Positions 39,001 through 49,236 of a DNA stretch of 64,000 bases are shown here, piece after piece (the stretch's first letter is position 1; each line of letters begins with the position of its first letter). Source of the stretch: Adineta ricciae. Taxonomy: Eukaryota; Rotifera; Eurotatoria; Adinetida; Adinetidae. The notes under the pieces are model-generated. The model did not search any database. It was given only the letters and a program-made list of their open reading frames with translations, and was not told the origin of the DNA. Made by a program: the position numbers and the translations under genes. The stretch lies in contig CAJNOJ010000131.1 of NCBI GenBank assembly GCA_905250025.1, forward strand, positions 186,001 to 250,000, in the 5' to 3' direction.

Positions 39001-41230
39001 GATCACGTTATGAGTCAGAAGGTACGTGAAATCAGCTGGCTGCGATGGCATTCAAAGCTTGTTGTCTTGTTGTAGGTTTGGCTCGAAGTGAAGAACTTGA
39101 AGAAGCTAAACGAAAATTAGCTGCAAAATTGACCGAAGCGGAAGAACAAGTCGAAGCTGCATTGAGCAAATGTAATGCTTTAGAAAAAGTTAAAGCTCGC
39201 CTACAAGGTGAAGTCGAAGACCTTATGGTTGATGTTGAACGCGCCAATGCCAGTAAGTTCACTCCGATTTGATTTTTTCTTCAAAAACATTCGATATTTC
39301 TAGATGCTTCGGCTATGGACAAGAAGCAAAAACAATTCGACAAATTAATTAATGAATGGAAACAGAAATGTGAGGACATTACGATCGAACTCGAAGCATC
39401 GCAAAAAGAAGCGCGACTTTATTCAACTGAGCTTTTTAAATTGAAGACTCAATATGAAGAATCGCACGAGCAAATCGAAGCACTTCGCAAAGAGAATCGA
39501 AACTTAGCTGATGAAATCAAAGTAAAACATTCCACATGAATTGTTTAAGATCAAGACTTGGTTTGTTTCAGGATCTTATGGATCAATTAGGCGAAGGCGG
39601 AAAGAACGTTCACGAATTAGACAAAGCTCGTAAACGTGCTGAATTAGAAAAGGAAGAACTTCAGTCTGCACTGGAAGAAGCAGAATCCGCACTTGAACAA
39701 GAAGAAGCGAAAGTTCTTCGTGCACAAATGGAATTGAGTACAGTTCGTCAAGAAATCGATCGACGTATTCACGAAAAAGAAGAAGAATTCGAAAATACCC
39801 GTCGTAATCATGCGCGCGCACTAGAATCGATGCAAGCAAGTCTAGAAGCGGAAACACGATCGAAAGGAGAAGCCTTGAAACAAGTAACATCTGCTTCCGA
39901 AACTGAGTTCGATAAGAATTTTCGTTTTGTTTCAGAAAAAGAAACTCGAATCGGATATCAACGAATTAGAAATCGCTCTGGATCATTCGAATCGCAATAA
40001 TTCGGATTTACAAAAGGCATTGAAACGACTTCAACAAACTGTCGCGGAATTCTCAACACAGATTGAAGAAGAACAACGGCAACGTGATGAAGCCCGAGAA
40101 GCTGCTATGGCTGCTGAACGTCGCGCTAACCTCATCATCGGTGAAGTTGAGGAATTACGTACTGCTTTGGAACAAGCTGAACGCGCTCGTAAAGCAGCCG
40201 AAAATGAATTAAATGAAGCAGCTGATCGTATCAGTGAACTAAGCACACAAAATGCCAATATCTCATCACAACGACGACAACTTGAATCAACTGTCGCTGC
40301 TATGCAAGCCGATTTGGATGAAGCAGTTGCAGAGCTTAAAAATAGTGAAGAACGCTCGAAAAAAGCGGGTTAGTTTCGTTTTCCTCTTTGATCCATTTCA
40401 TTGAAAGTCTTTTTGTTTAGCTGCGGACGCTGCCCGTTTGGCTGAAGAATTACGCCAAGAACAAGAACACGCATTACAAGTTGAACGTCTTCGTAAAGGA
40501 TTTGAACAACAAATCAAAGATCTTCAAATACGTCTCGAGGAAGCTGAAGGCAGCTCACTCAAAGGCGGAAAACGTGTTATCGCTAAACTTGAACAACGTG
40601 TAAGAAGAATGGAGTTTGTCAGAAAATAATTCTTCACTTTTGAATATTTAGATTCATGAACTGGAGAGTGAGGTTGAATTAGAACAACATCGTCATCAAG
40701 AAACATTGAAAGAGTTACGTAAGAACGATCGCCGCTTGAAAGAGCTCATCTTTCAAACCGAAGATGATCGTAAGAATCATCTTCGATTGCAAGATCTCTC
40801 CGAAAAACTACAAACCAAGATCAAAGTCTACAAACGACAAGTCGAAGAAGCCGGTGCGTTCGAAATCTTCTTTCCTTTCGATGAAACTCCATTTTTCTTT
40901 AGAGGAAATCGCTGCACTCAATTTGGCGAAATATCGTAAAGTTCAAGGTGAACTCGGTATGAAATTCCTATAAATCATTTTGTCAGAATGTCACTTTTGT
41001 TTTTGTAGAAGAATCAGCTGAACGTGCTGATCTTGCAGAGAATCAACTAGGCAAATTACGTGCTAAGAACCGTTCGACTGTTAGTGCTAGTCGAACTTCG
41101 CCAGGTGTAAGTTGATTCAGAATGAAATACTTGGTCAAAATTCGTCTTTTTCGTTTAGCGTGACATTCGTGAATCGACGATGATTCGAGCAACATCAATG
41201 ATTCGTTCAAGTTCAGTTCGTCCTCGTTAG
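33065..41230 (+). CDS. MHC: Muscle myosin II heavy chain
   Basis: About 28 exons join in phase to roughly 1961 residues, the usual length for muscle myosin. The SH3-like N-domain is followed by the motor: GESGAGKT P-loop at residues 184-191, switch I NNNSSRF, switch [10 protein letters not shown], actin-binding loops, and the SH1/SH2 helix region around [16 protein letters not shown]. The converter, a single IQ-type segment, and a long heptad coiled coil rod encoded mainly by 37479-38819 follow, ending in a short non-helical tail SSSVRPR. The first coding exon has only 14 bases (33065-33078). Exons for residues 216-248 exist in two versions (34432-34612 and 34767-34865), and a 7-base exon lies at 35133-35139. 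Intron sizes are mostly 50-60 bases, except 485 bases after 33746. Myosin drives muscle contraction in thick filaments. Confidence 0.96.
34432..34612 (+). CDS. Myosin alternative exon set A (loop 1/switch I), split by an intron
   Basis: Two pieces, 34432-34468 and 34551-34612, total 99 bases or 33 codons, starting [13 protein letters not shown] and ending in switch I NNNSSRF. Acceptors and donors are canonical. It encodes the same segment as set B at 34767-34865 with four substitutions, so one of the two must be used per transcript. Confidence 0.85.
34767..34865 (+). CDS. Myosin alternative exon B (loop 1/switch I), uninterrupted
   Basis: A single 99-base exon of 33 codons, starting [13 protein letters not shown] and ending in NNNSSRF, with its own acceptor (CCTAATAG) and donor (GTAAGT). 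Equal length and phase to set A. Including both would repeat switch I, so the two are read as mutually exclusive. Confidence 0.85.
35133..35139 (+). CDS. 7-base myosin microexon
   Basis: CAACCGG is flanked by TTCTTTCAG before and GTATGG after. It restores the invariant motor sequence [15 protein letters not shown] between 34980-35075 and the exon starting 35192. Without it the frame is lost. Confidence 0.85.
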
Positions 41231-41400
41231 AACGGCGGACGCTTTGTGTGCATGGGCTTCTTGATTGCTAACAATTTCTCATCTATTCTTTATTTTAATT
41301 CATAATTATGATGTAGATTGTCGAGACCTTGTTTTTTGTGTTTATGCGAGACATGAAAGCAGAAAAATAAAAAATTCTTTACAATAAAGCTCTGTCGAAG

Positions 41401-41988
41401 CTACATTTCAAGAGGAATGAGATTTTGTTCACGTAATGAGTCTTTATTTTTCAGAAGAATATCATCGATCTGTTTATCCATCATTACTTTTTGTGCATTC
41501 AATCGGGCGAGGATGTTATCGAAATTAATATCGATTAAATTTTCGAACGAGGTTTCCAAATTCGATACTTTCGTCTCTAATTTTCGTATTTCTTGATCTT
41601 TCTCTCGAACCATTCGATCGTACTCGATCTTTTGCTTTGAAACTTCTTGATCAGTCTGAGCCAATCGACCTTTAACCATCGCTAATTCGTTTTCGTACTG
41701 GTCAATCTTGAAGTGCAAATCCAATTGCATTGTTTTATATTGTTTTGTCAATTCCGACGAAATTTCTTTCATATCGCTCTGTACGGTTTCATATTTCGTT
41801 TCTGCAACTTGCATTTTTTCACGATATTCAGCAGCGGTCGCCTCAGATCGACGTGATAATTCGCGGCGATACGCCATTTGATCTTTCAACGCGTCAACTT
41901 CATGTTGACTTTGCTTAAACTTCACTTCCATTTCACTATCATCGTCACCTTTCTTCTTTTTACCTTTGCCTTTCTTTTTCGGAGGCAT
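41401..41988 (-). CDS. DRC12: Dynein regulatory complex subunit 12 (CCDC153)
   Basis: A single-exon gene of 195 residues. It opens MPPKKKGKGKKKKGDDDSE, the Lys-rich start shared with CCDC153/DRC12, then forms a nearly continuous coiled coil (about residues 25-165) with a conserved end FDNILARLNAQK. DRC12 belongs to the nexin-dynein regulatory complex, which links outer doublets and controls beating in motile cilia, consistent with a ciliated rotifer. Upstream is an acceptor-like CTTTTTAG (plus-strand 42001-42010), 13 bases before the start. The IFT22 gene ends only about 86 bases further upstream on the same strand. The stop lies about 170 bases from the convergent myosin stop, so the two 3' UTRs probably overlap. 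Confidence 0.85.
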   Translation of the reverse strand: MPPKKKGKGKKKKGDDDSEMEVKFKQSQHEVDALKDQMAYRRELSRRSEATAAEYREKMQVAETKYETVQSDMKEISSELTKQYKTMQLDLHFKIDQYENELAMVKGRLAQTDQEVSKQKIEYDRMVREKDQEIRKLETKVSNLETSFENLIDINFDNILARLNAQKVMMDKQIDDILLKNKDSLREQNLIPLEM

Positions 41989-42000
41989 ATCAAGTTTTAT

Positions 42001-42087
42001 CTAAAAAGACAAGAAGATTGATTTTATGTCGGGCTTTTGTATTTGACAGAAGAATGATTAACAAGAAAGAGTAGTGTCCTTTTTGTT
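42001..42087 (-). promoter_or_regulatory. IFT22/DRC12 spacer with acceptor, no polyA signal
   Basis: Between the IFT22 stop (42088) and the DRC12 acceptor (42001-42002) lie about 85 bases with no AATAAA or ATTAAA on the minus strand. This fits a two-gene operon resolved by trans-splicing. It is inference. Confidence 0.45.
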
Positions 42088-42871
42088 CTATGAATATCGA
42101 TCCTCTTGATCATGTGCGCGAGATGAGGTTTCTGCAACGACTTTGCGAAGGAAATCGCCGAATTTTTGTTTGATTGTTTCGAGCTCATCCGTCGTACCGT
42201 TGAATGTCACACGAGGAATGTCGGAAAACAGTGTTGCTATAAAGAAGAAAATCCGTGCTGAATGTAAGAGGAGCAATTGATACGTACAGAGCTTTGCTTC
42301 GTGAGCACGTCGACCTCCGCCTTCTTCGTCGTCTTTTCTCTTCGAAGCGACAAGTAGACAACATTTCTCTGTCAAATTCGGCTTTTCTACAAAGTTATTG
42401 TACCAAAGATTGAGTTCCTCAGCATGTTTCTTGTCTTCAGGGTTGTACACAAAGATTGTTCCATTCAATTTATAGCTCATAGCTGCCCACGTATGTTCAA
42501 ACCTAGACGAGAGTGTTATTCAGTTTCACATACATATTCAATTACTTCGAATCGCCACTGCAGTCAAAGATTTGTACATTGTGTGTTTGAGATTTACTTC
42601 GCGTGGATGACGGTAATTCATATTCGATGATTCTTCAACAAAGTTTCTTTTTTACTTTACAAGGAGAAGAAGATTTTGTAAACATACCGAACAGGTACCG
42701 TTGGAATGTAACTATCGGTGACAGTTTCACGTGTTTCAGTCGCCAAGTTGATGAACGCACTTTTACCACACTATGCAAGAAAAACAGATTGAAATAAGGA
42801 TTTGCGTAGACATATCGAATAATTACACCGAGTGGACCAACAACAGCGATTTTTATTGCAGGAGCTGGCAT
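42088..42871 (-). CDS. IFT22: Intraflagellar transport protein 22 (RABL5), Rab-like GTPase
   Basis: Five minus-strand exons (42827-42871, 42688-42770, 42546-42632, 42288-42502, 42088-42236) join in phase to 192 residues, near the 185 of the human protein. The start MPAPAIKIAVVGPLGCGKS gives a P-loop GPLGCGKS at residues 12-19, its second half coming from exon 2. The DxxG switch appears as FDCSGDSKF. The body VYNPEDKKHAEELNLWYNNF matches IFT22's FNADxxxHRKExExWYSxF. The guanine-specificity motif NKxD is absent, as in other IFT22 proteins. IFT22 is part of IFT-B, the anterograde train that builds cilia. Its partner gene DRC12 follows closely on the same strand. Confidence 0.9.
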
Positions 42872-43441
42872 GTTGCAAGTAAGTTGATATGTAGACTAAG
42901 TTTCCTATTGTAGGCATAGCTCGTTCGCCTGCGTACTTGGTTGCCATGGAAAATATACAACAAAATCGAAAATCTCAATAGATATTAATTAATTTTTTGC
43001 CAAAAGAACACTTGTCGATCGATAAATTTTAGTCATAAAGAAGAATTTGATTAGGATAGGTGTCGCCACTTTTCGCGATTTTATAAAAATCTCACAACAA
43101 TCGACTGTATCGCAAGTGCATTTCCATTTCAATTATCTATGAGAGTTCAGTCTGCACTGCTTTCTTAATATTATTTTTATATACGATTTGTGGAATATTT
43201 GTAAATAAATTTCTTTTTCTCTCCTTGTCTTATATCAGTATCACACAATCTAATGGCACTTGTCACTCGACCATATTACGACAATCGTGCCTAAAAATAC
43301 TTTCGAATCTTCACGGAAATGATCCTTTTTAGTATCCGCACGCTAGCATCTGTATATTTTATTGTTTGTTCAAAGGAAAGTATTTGAATTTGAGAAGATC
43401 TTCCTAATTTGATTTTTATTTACAACAAAGGAAAACAAGAA
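42872..43441. other. Intergenic, IFT22 promoter region and PPIH 3' end
   Basis: No gene is supported. AT-rich sequence between the IFT22 start and the stop of the same-strand cyclophilin gene. The + strand carries AATAAA-like words that do not belong to a known gene. Confidence 0.35.
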
Positions 43442-44131
43442 TTACATTTCGCCACATTGAGAAATAATGACCGGAATTTTGGGCTTGTTATTTAATGCCA
43501 CCGGTACATTTTCGATCTTTCTAACAACAAGCATACCTTCGATAACGCGACCTAAATATCAAAGATTCAATAGATAAGCATCGCTACTTGTCAATTACTT
43601 ACCGAAAACGACGTGTTTTCCATCAAGAAAGTCACAATTGGCGCAAGTAATAAAAAATTGACAACCATTCGTATCTCTTCCACTATTCGCCTACAAAGCA
43701 ATTTCGTAAATTTCGATTGACAATGATCTTTACCATTTCTTACCATACTCAACAAACCCGCTTGATTGTGTTTACAAGTAAAATTTTCGTCGGCGAATTT
43801 TCCTCCATAAATACTCATTAGACCAGTTCCATCTCCCTATAAAAATCCCAGTTAAAACCCCGTTATACCATTAAAAACTCACATTAATGATATCACCGCC
43901 TTGTATCATGAAATCTTTGATCACGCGATGAAATGGTGCATTCTTATATCCGCATGGTACTCCATCTCGTTTATATTCACCAGTGCAAAATTGTCGAAAG
44001 TTTTCGACCGTTTTCGGCGCGATATGTGCATAGAGTTCGATTAAAATTCTTCCTATTTCAGTATTTCCGACGCTAATGTCAAAAAATACCACCGGATTGT
44101 CCGCGTGTAACAATCGCTCAGCCCAGGACAT
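43442..44131 (-). CDS. PPIH: Peptidyl-prolyl cis-trans isomerase H (cyclophilin H)
   Basis: Four minus-strand exons (43883-44131, 43744-43836, 43603-43690, 43442-43551) give 179 residues, the length of human PPIH (177). The cyclophilin fold is complete: [44 protein letters not shown] with the catalytic Arg, the QFFITC stretch and DGKHVVFG. The C-terminus [15 protein letters not shown] is diagnostic of the H type. PPIH accompanies the U4/U6.U5 tri-snRNP through Prp4/Prp3 and helps spliceosome assembly. The start is preceded by an acceptor-like GTTCTAG (plus-strand 44149-44150). Confidence 0.96.
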
Positions 44132-44367
44132 GATTTAATAATGTTTCTCTAGAACAAAAAGAAGAGAGTAGACATTGTATATTCATCATTTCAACATTTT
44201 TTACGTTAAACGAAGAGAAAAGAAAACAATTTGATTATATGACATATTTTTTTTGATTTCCGTATTTTGATTTCAGTCAACAACAATAATAAAAACTTGT
44301 TTTTCAACGTACAATTTCATTGTCAACTTGTTGAAGAAACAAGAACAAAAAAGCTGAATGCAACCGT

Positions 44368-45037
44368 TTATTTTTTTGGGTCATTTTCAAGTTTGCAAGT
44401 AATTATGGCTTCTTCGCCAAGTGCTTGAAGCACGGTGACTTTCACTCCATCACCATTCTCGAATTTGGTTCGAATTTCTTGACCTAAATCACCTTCGGGT
44501 AATTTAATGTCGCTACGAGTGTCGGAACTGTCATCCATAAGCGAAACGTAACCGTCATTATCGATATCGATGACCTAAAAGCAAATTTCAAGTATTGATT
44601 CAAAGAAATCAGCTTCTTTTACTGAATATTCAACGCGTTTAACATTCGGTACGTCCATATTATGGGTTGATGGACAGATATCTTCATATCTTTTGCCTGT
44701 AAAAATATCAATACCAATAAGATGAACCTGAAGCATTCTGATATGAAAACGATTAACGAAGATCTTTGTTTCATACTTTAGCATGTCCATGTTTGCCTGT
44801 TTTTGATGTTGACATTTCCATAATTTTACACGGACGACTTTTTAACATGACGTAGCCATTTTTACGTAAAGCTGAGCACTGCTGTGGATAACTAAATCGA
44901 AGATTTTCCATTGATAATGAATTATTCGAATGATAAAAACGAAGAACAAACACCTACGTGGACGACGCTCCAGCATCACCGGTTTGAAAATCATCATCAC
45001 CATGATCATCCATAGCGTTAGCAGCGTTCTCAGCCAT
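44368..45037 (-). CDS. EIF5A: Translation factor eIF5A
   Basis: Four minus-strand exons (44958-45037, 44777-44891, 44623-44727, 44368-44574) give 168 residues. The hypusine loop [14 protein letters not shown] is intact and Lys60 is the residue expected to become hypusine. Other hallmarks are [31 protein letters not shown] and [10 protein letters not shown]. The N-terminus is about 10 residues longer than in human eIF5A, with an extra acidic stretch MDDHGDDD. eIF5A relieves ribosome stalling and aids termination. AATAAA overlaps the stop codon region (44366-44371 on the complement). The same-strand PPIH gene begins about 240 bases downstream. Confidence 0.97.
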
Positions 45038-45554
45038 GTCGATATTTATCCGATAAAAATATACTAAAATTCTGAAATAGTTTTGAAAATTATACTCAAA
45101 TATGATTATGAAATTAATTCAACGTTTTACAGATGATGGTGCAAGGTATTCCTCATATACTTCAGCCATTAGAATGGCGAGCATGTATACCTTATTTCTA
45201 TTGTTCGAAAAGTCGCCTGTCATGCAATGCCTCCATGGTCTTAATTTCCCATAATTCATCGAGATTTCAACGAAAAATTTATTTGAAAAACTACATTTTC
45301 CTCTTTTCATCTACCTAATCAAATATACACACATGTCGCCGAGACAAAGCGACATCTATCGACACAGAGTAATTTTCCTCCTATTTCTACTATTCCAGTG
45401 CATGGCAAGTACCGGAAGAAATAGTTCTAGGTAAAGAAACGAAATTTCTACCCTATATATTATCCTATTAGAAAAGAAAAACAAAAAAAAACATTGACTA
45501 AAGAGTATAGAGCACATCTTGTATATTTTCCAAAACTGAAACGATGAGGAAGAA
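45038..45554. other. Intergenic
   Basis: Spacer between eIF5A (5' side) and the end of the zinc-finger gene. AT-rich, no supported gene. The eIF5A promoter or 5' UTR is expected here. Confidence 0.35.
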
Positions 45555-46678
45555 TCATTGTGGAGATGATAATAATCGACACTAGAAAAACGACAGATAA
45601 AAGTTCGGAAAAAAATGAATCAACGCCGAAAAAAGATGATTTACCAGTTTATGCATCACATCATCACTCTCATTGACAGGTTTCTGACAAAGCAAACATA
45701 TCTAGAAGAGAAAATAATGGTCTGATAGAAACCTATTATCATCCGGATGAATGATGATGATACTTTTGATGTAACAATCGTTATCGGTGTTGAAGAAACC
45801 AATCGATCCATTCGGTCGGCGATACTATCGATCATTGATGATGAGACACTCTTTGAACAATCTTCTCTTGAAATATCATGTAGAGTTACAAGATAATCAT
45901 ATAATTCATCGAACAGATAGTTTGTTGATCTTAATTGACAACGGAGATCATTTTCACTGGTAATTATCGATAAATATTGAAAATTTTCATGTAATTTATT
46001 CATTAGTCGTATCTAGAAATATATGCTCTAGTCAGCAAATTTTCCCCAATTTTTACTTGGGAAGATGTTTACATACAATATGTAAAGTATATGCATGAAA
46101 TAATTTATGTTGAGCATTGTGATCAGATGTTTGGGTGGATCGATTGATCTGCTCAATTGATTGATTGTATTGTGTCGAAACATGATTAACAGAAACTGTT
46201 CTAAAGAAGAGAAATGGAGAAATATTGGCTGGGAAGAGAAGGAATCGCTATACTTCGATGCTTTTTTGATTGCATCGATTGATTGGAGACTTTGCTCGAT
46301 TAAATTATCAAAAATTAGTTGATATGATGAGTTGGTTTCTTTCGGTATCGAGACGATTTGATTATTAGAAGAAAATTCATTTGCAAAAGGATTTAATTCA
46401 TATATGGGTTTCGTTTTTTGTTCAATAAAACTCATAAAGTCATTTCGTCCAAACGAGAGAAGCGGCCGCGGGAGTTCTCGCAAGTTTACATTCGGCTTAT
46501 TGGCAATCGGAGGTGCCATCAACGGTCTCGGTGGTGGTGGTGGCGGTGGCGCAGGTAACAAACCGTTCGGGTTCGGACAAAATGTTGGGTAATAAGGATT
46601 GTAACTGAATGGGTAATTCGGATGCATATTTGGTCCGAACGCTGGTTGATTTCCGTAAGAGAAAGGCACGGGCATCAT
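45555..46678 (-). CDS. Proline-rich protein ending in a possible C2HC zinc finger, unidentified
   Basis: Four minus-strand exons (46073-46678, 45764-46012, 45645-45701, 45555-45581) all join at codon boundaries to 312 residues. The first 60 residues are rich in Pro, Asn, Tyr and Phe and include a run of seven prolines (LPAPPPPPPPRP). The centre is mixed and probably helical. The last 30 residues read ICLLCQKPVNESDDVM and then HKLC, which could bind zinc through two Cys, His and Cys. I do not recognise the family. Intron sizes of about 60 bases support the exon model, but the last 9-codon exon is tentative. A divergent small gene starts 128 bases away on the other strand. Confidence 0.6.
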
Positions 46679-46805
46679 ACTGAACAGAATGATTATAGTT
46701 GAATTAGCCTCTTAGCTGTTGTCGAGTTAAATTGAACAGACTAATGAGAATATCTCGTATCTCGAGTAGGTGTCGTACTAATCTGATTTGTAGAACGAAA
46801 AGAAA

Positions 46806-47168
46806 ATGAATGGCGCAAGGCTTATTTCTCTAAACGAACGATCAATGTTCTTTTCTGTATTTATATTTATTTTATTATTTTCAAGTACGAATCTTTTTCT
46901 CATCTCAATTCAAAATAAACATATCTTTATCGAATGTGGCCGTTCAGTCATCATCCAAAATCATTATTGGTTTTTGTCAGAGCTCTTAAAATTGCTGAAA
47001 ACATTCAACCGAAATCGTCTCCAATCCATTCCCTATGACCATCTCAATTTAATCTTCAATCAAATATTCATTCACTGTCAACCGGCATATCAATTCTACC
47101 AAGCCAAGACAAAAGTGTCCACTCTCGATCAAGTCTACGGCTGGCTAAAAACGCAAATCGATCATTGA
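46806..47168 (+). CDS. Hypothetical protein with N-terminal hydrophobic segment
   Basis: Open frame of 120 residues from an ATG that follows an acceptor-like TGATTTGTAG by about 16 bases. Residues 15-35 are strongly hydrophobic (FFSVFIFILLFSSTNLFLIS), a signal peptide or membrane anchor. The remainder has ordinary globular composition with several Tyr, Phe, Leu and His (for example IPYDHLNLIFNQIF). No family is recognised. It is divergently paired with the proline-rich gene, so a short bidirectional promoter may serve both. Confidence 0.45.
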   Translation: MNGARLISLNERSMFFSVFIFILLFSSTNLFLISIQNKHIFIECGRSVIIQNHYWFLSELLKLLKTFNRNRLQSIPYDHLNLIFNQIFIHCQPAYQFYQAKTKVSTLDQVYGWLKTQIDH

Positions 47169-47287
47169 CTTTTGTATAGACTGTTGAGTGTGTATTTTAA
47201 ATAAGTAAGTATATAATAAGAGGAAAAAAAGAAGAAAGAGCGAACCAAAAAAAAACATCAAGTACATTGTGTTGGTCTTCATTCTGC

Positions 47288-47730
47288 GAAACACACACAC
47301 ACAAACAGTTCAAGCAGTAAGAAGAAAAAAAAAGAAACTTAGCAGCAGAGCATAGAGCAGTGAGACGAGAATAAGAAAAAAACATAATAATACACGCGCT
47401 GATTAAAACGACTAGAACAACTGCGTTCGCTCTGAGAAGACACACACAACAGCAGAGAAGAAGTAGGACGAGGAGACTGGTGTGAGAACTATGTTCACAC
47501 GATTCCGGNGAAACACACACACACAAACAGTTCAAGCAGTAAGAAGAAAAAAAAAGAAACTTAGCAGCAGAGCATAGAGCAGTGAGACGAGAATAAGAAA
47601 AAAACATAATAATACACGCGCTGATTAAAACGACTAGAACAACTGCGTTCGCTCTGAGAAGACACACACAACAGCAGAGAAGAAGTAGGACGAGGAGACT
47701 GGTGTGAGAACTATGTTCACACGATTCCGG
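47288..47730. repeat. Exact 221-base duplication around a single N
   Basis: Bases 47288-47508 and 47510-47730 read as the same sequence with one N at 47509 between them. As at 3017, this is best explained by an unmerged overlap of two contig ends. Confidence 0.85.
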
Positions 47731-48059
47731 TCCATAACGATACGATAATTAGAAAGAAATACACATACACATGCACACATATGTAACCGTTCATGATGGT
47801 AAAAGAAGATCAGAGGGGGTGACAAGCAAAAAAAAGCAGCTTACAAAAAGAACGAGAGAGAGAGACGAAGACTGCAGGCATGAATAAAATCCGTATCAAA
47901 CTTATGTATGTATGTGTGCATGTGTGACAGACGTTGGTTCATCACTGTAAAGAAAAGAACAACAACAGGAGTACAACAAAGACAAGAACAAAGAGAAAAA
48001 AGGACAACAAGCAAAATTGGCAATACCAAACGTACAAAAAAATATGTCCACCAGCCTAG

Positions 48060-48130
48060 AGATTTAGAGAGAGAGAAAGAGAGAGAGAGAAAGAGAAGAA
48101 AGAAAGAGAAAGAGATAAAGAAAGAAAAAA
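48060..48130 (+). repeat. GA/GAAA low-complexity tract
   Basis: About 70 bases made almost only of A and G in GAGA and GAAA units. No other function is visible. Confidence 0.6.
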
Positions 48131-48241
48131 AGTTGTTGTTTTGCTTGGGGGAGCAAAGGTGAGAAGGCTGGCACTTGTTATTGTTGTCGTCGATGTAGCA
48201 AAGCAGATCTTTTATATTCGAAAGTTTATAGAGATTGACGA

Positions 48242-49147
<906 letters not shown>

Positions 49148-49236
49148 NNNNNNNNNNNNNNNNNNNNNNNNNNNNNNNNNNNNNNNNNNNNNNNNNNNNN
49201 NNNNNNNNNNNNNNNNNNNNNNNNNNNNNNNNNNNN
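49148..49236. other. Assembly gap of 89 unknown bases
   Basis: A run of N directly adjoins the G-beta exon. Reading frames crossing it are meaningless. Confidence 0.99.

Larger units (their letters stand above)
47169..48241. other. Low-complexity spacer with assembly duplication
   Basis: Purine-rich, low-complexity DNA. Contains the exact duplication at 47288-47730 and a GA/GAAA-rich tract at about 48060-48130. No gene is supported. It probably includes the 3' UTR of the minus-strand G protein beta gene. Confidence 0.5.

Noticed and set aside
47197..47667. Open frame on - crossing the N at 47509
   Set aside because: It repeats itself because of the artefactual duplication and has low-complexity composition.
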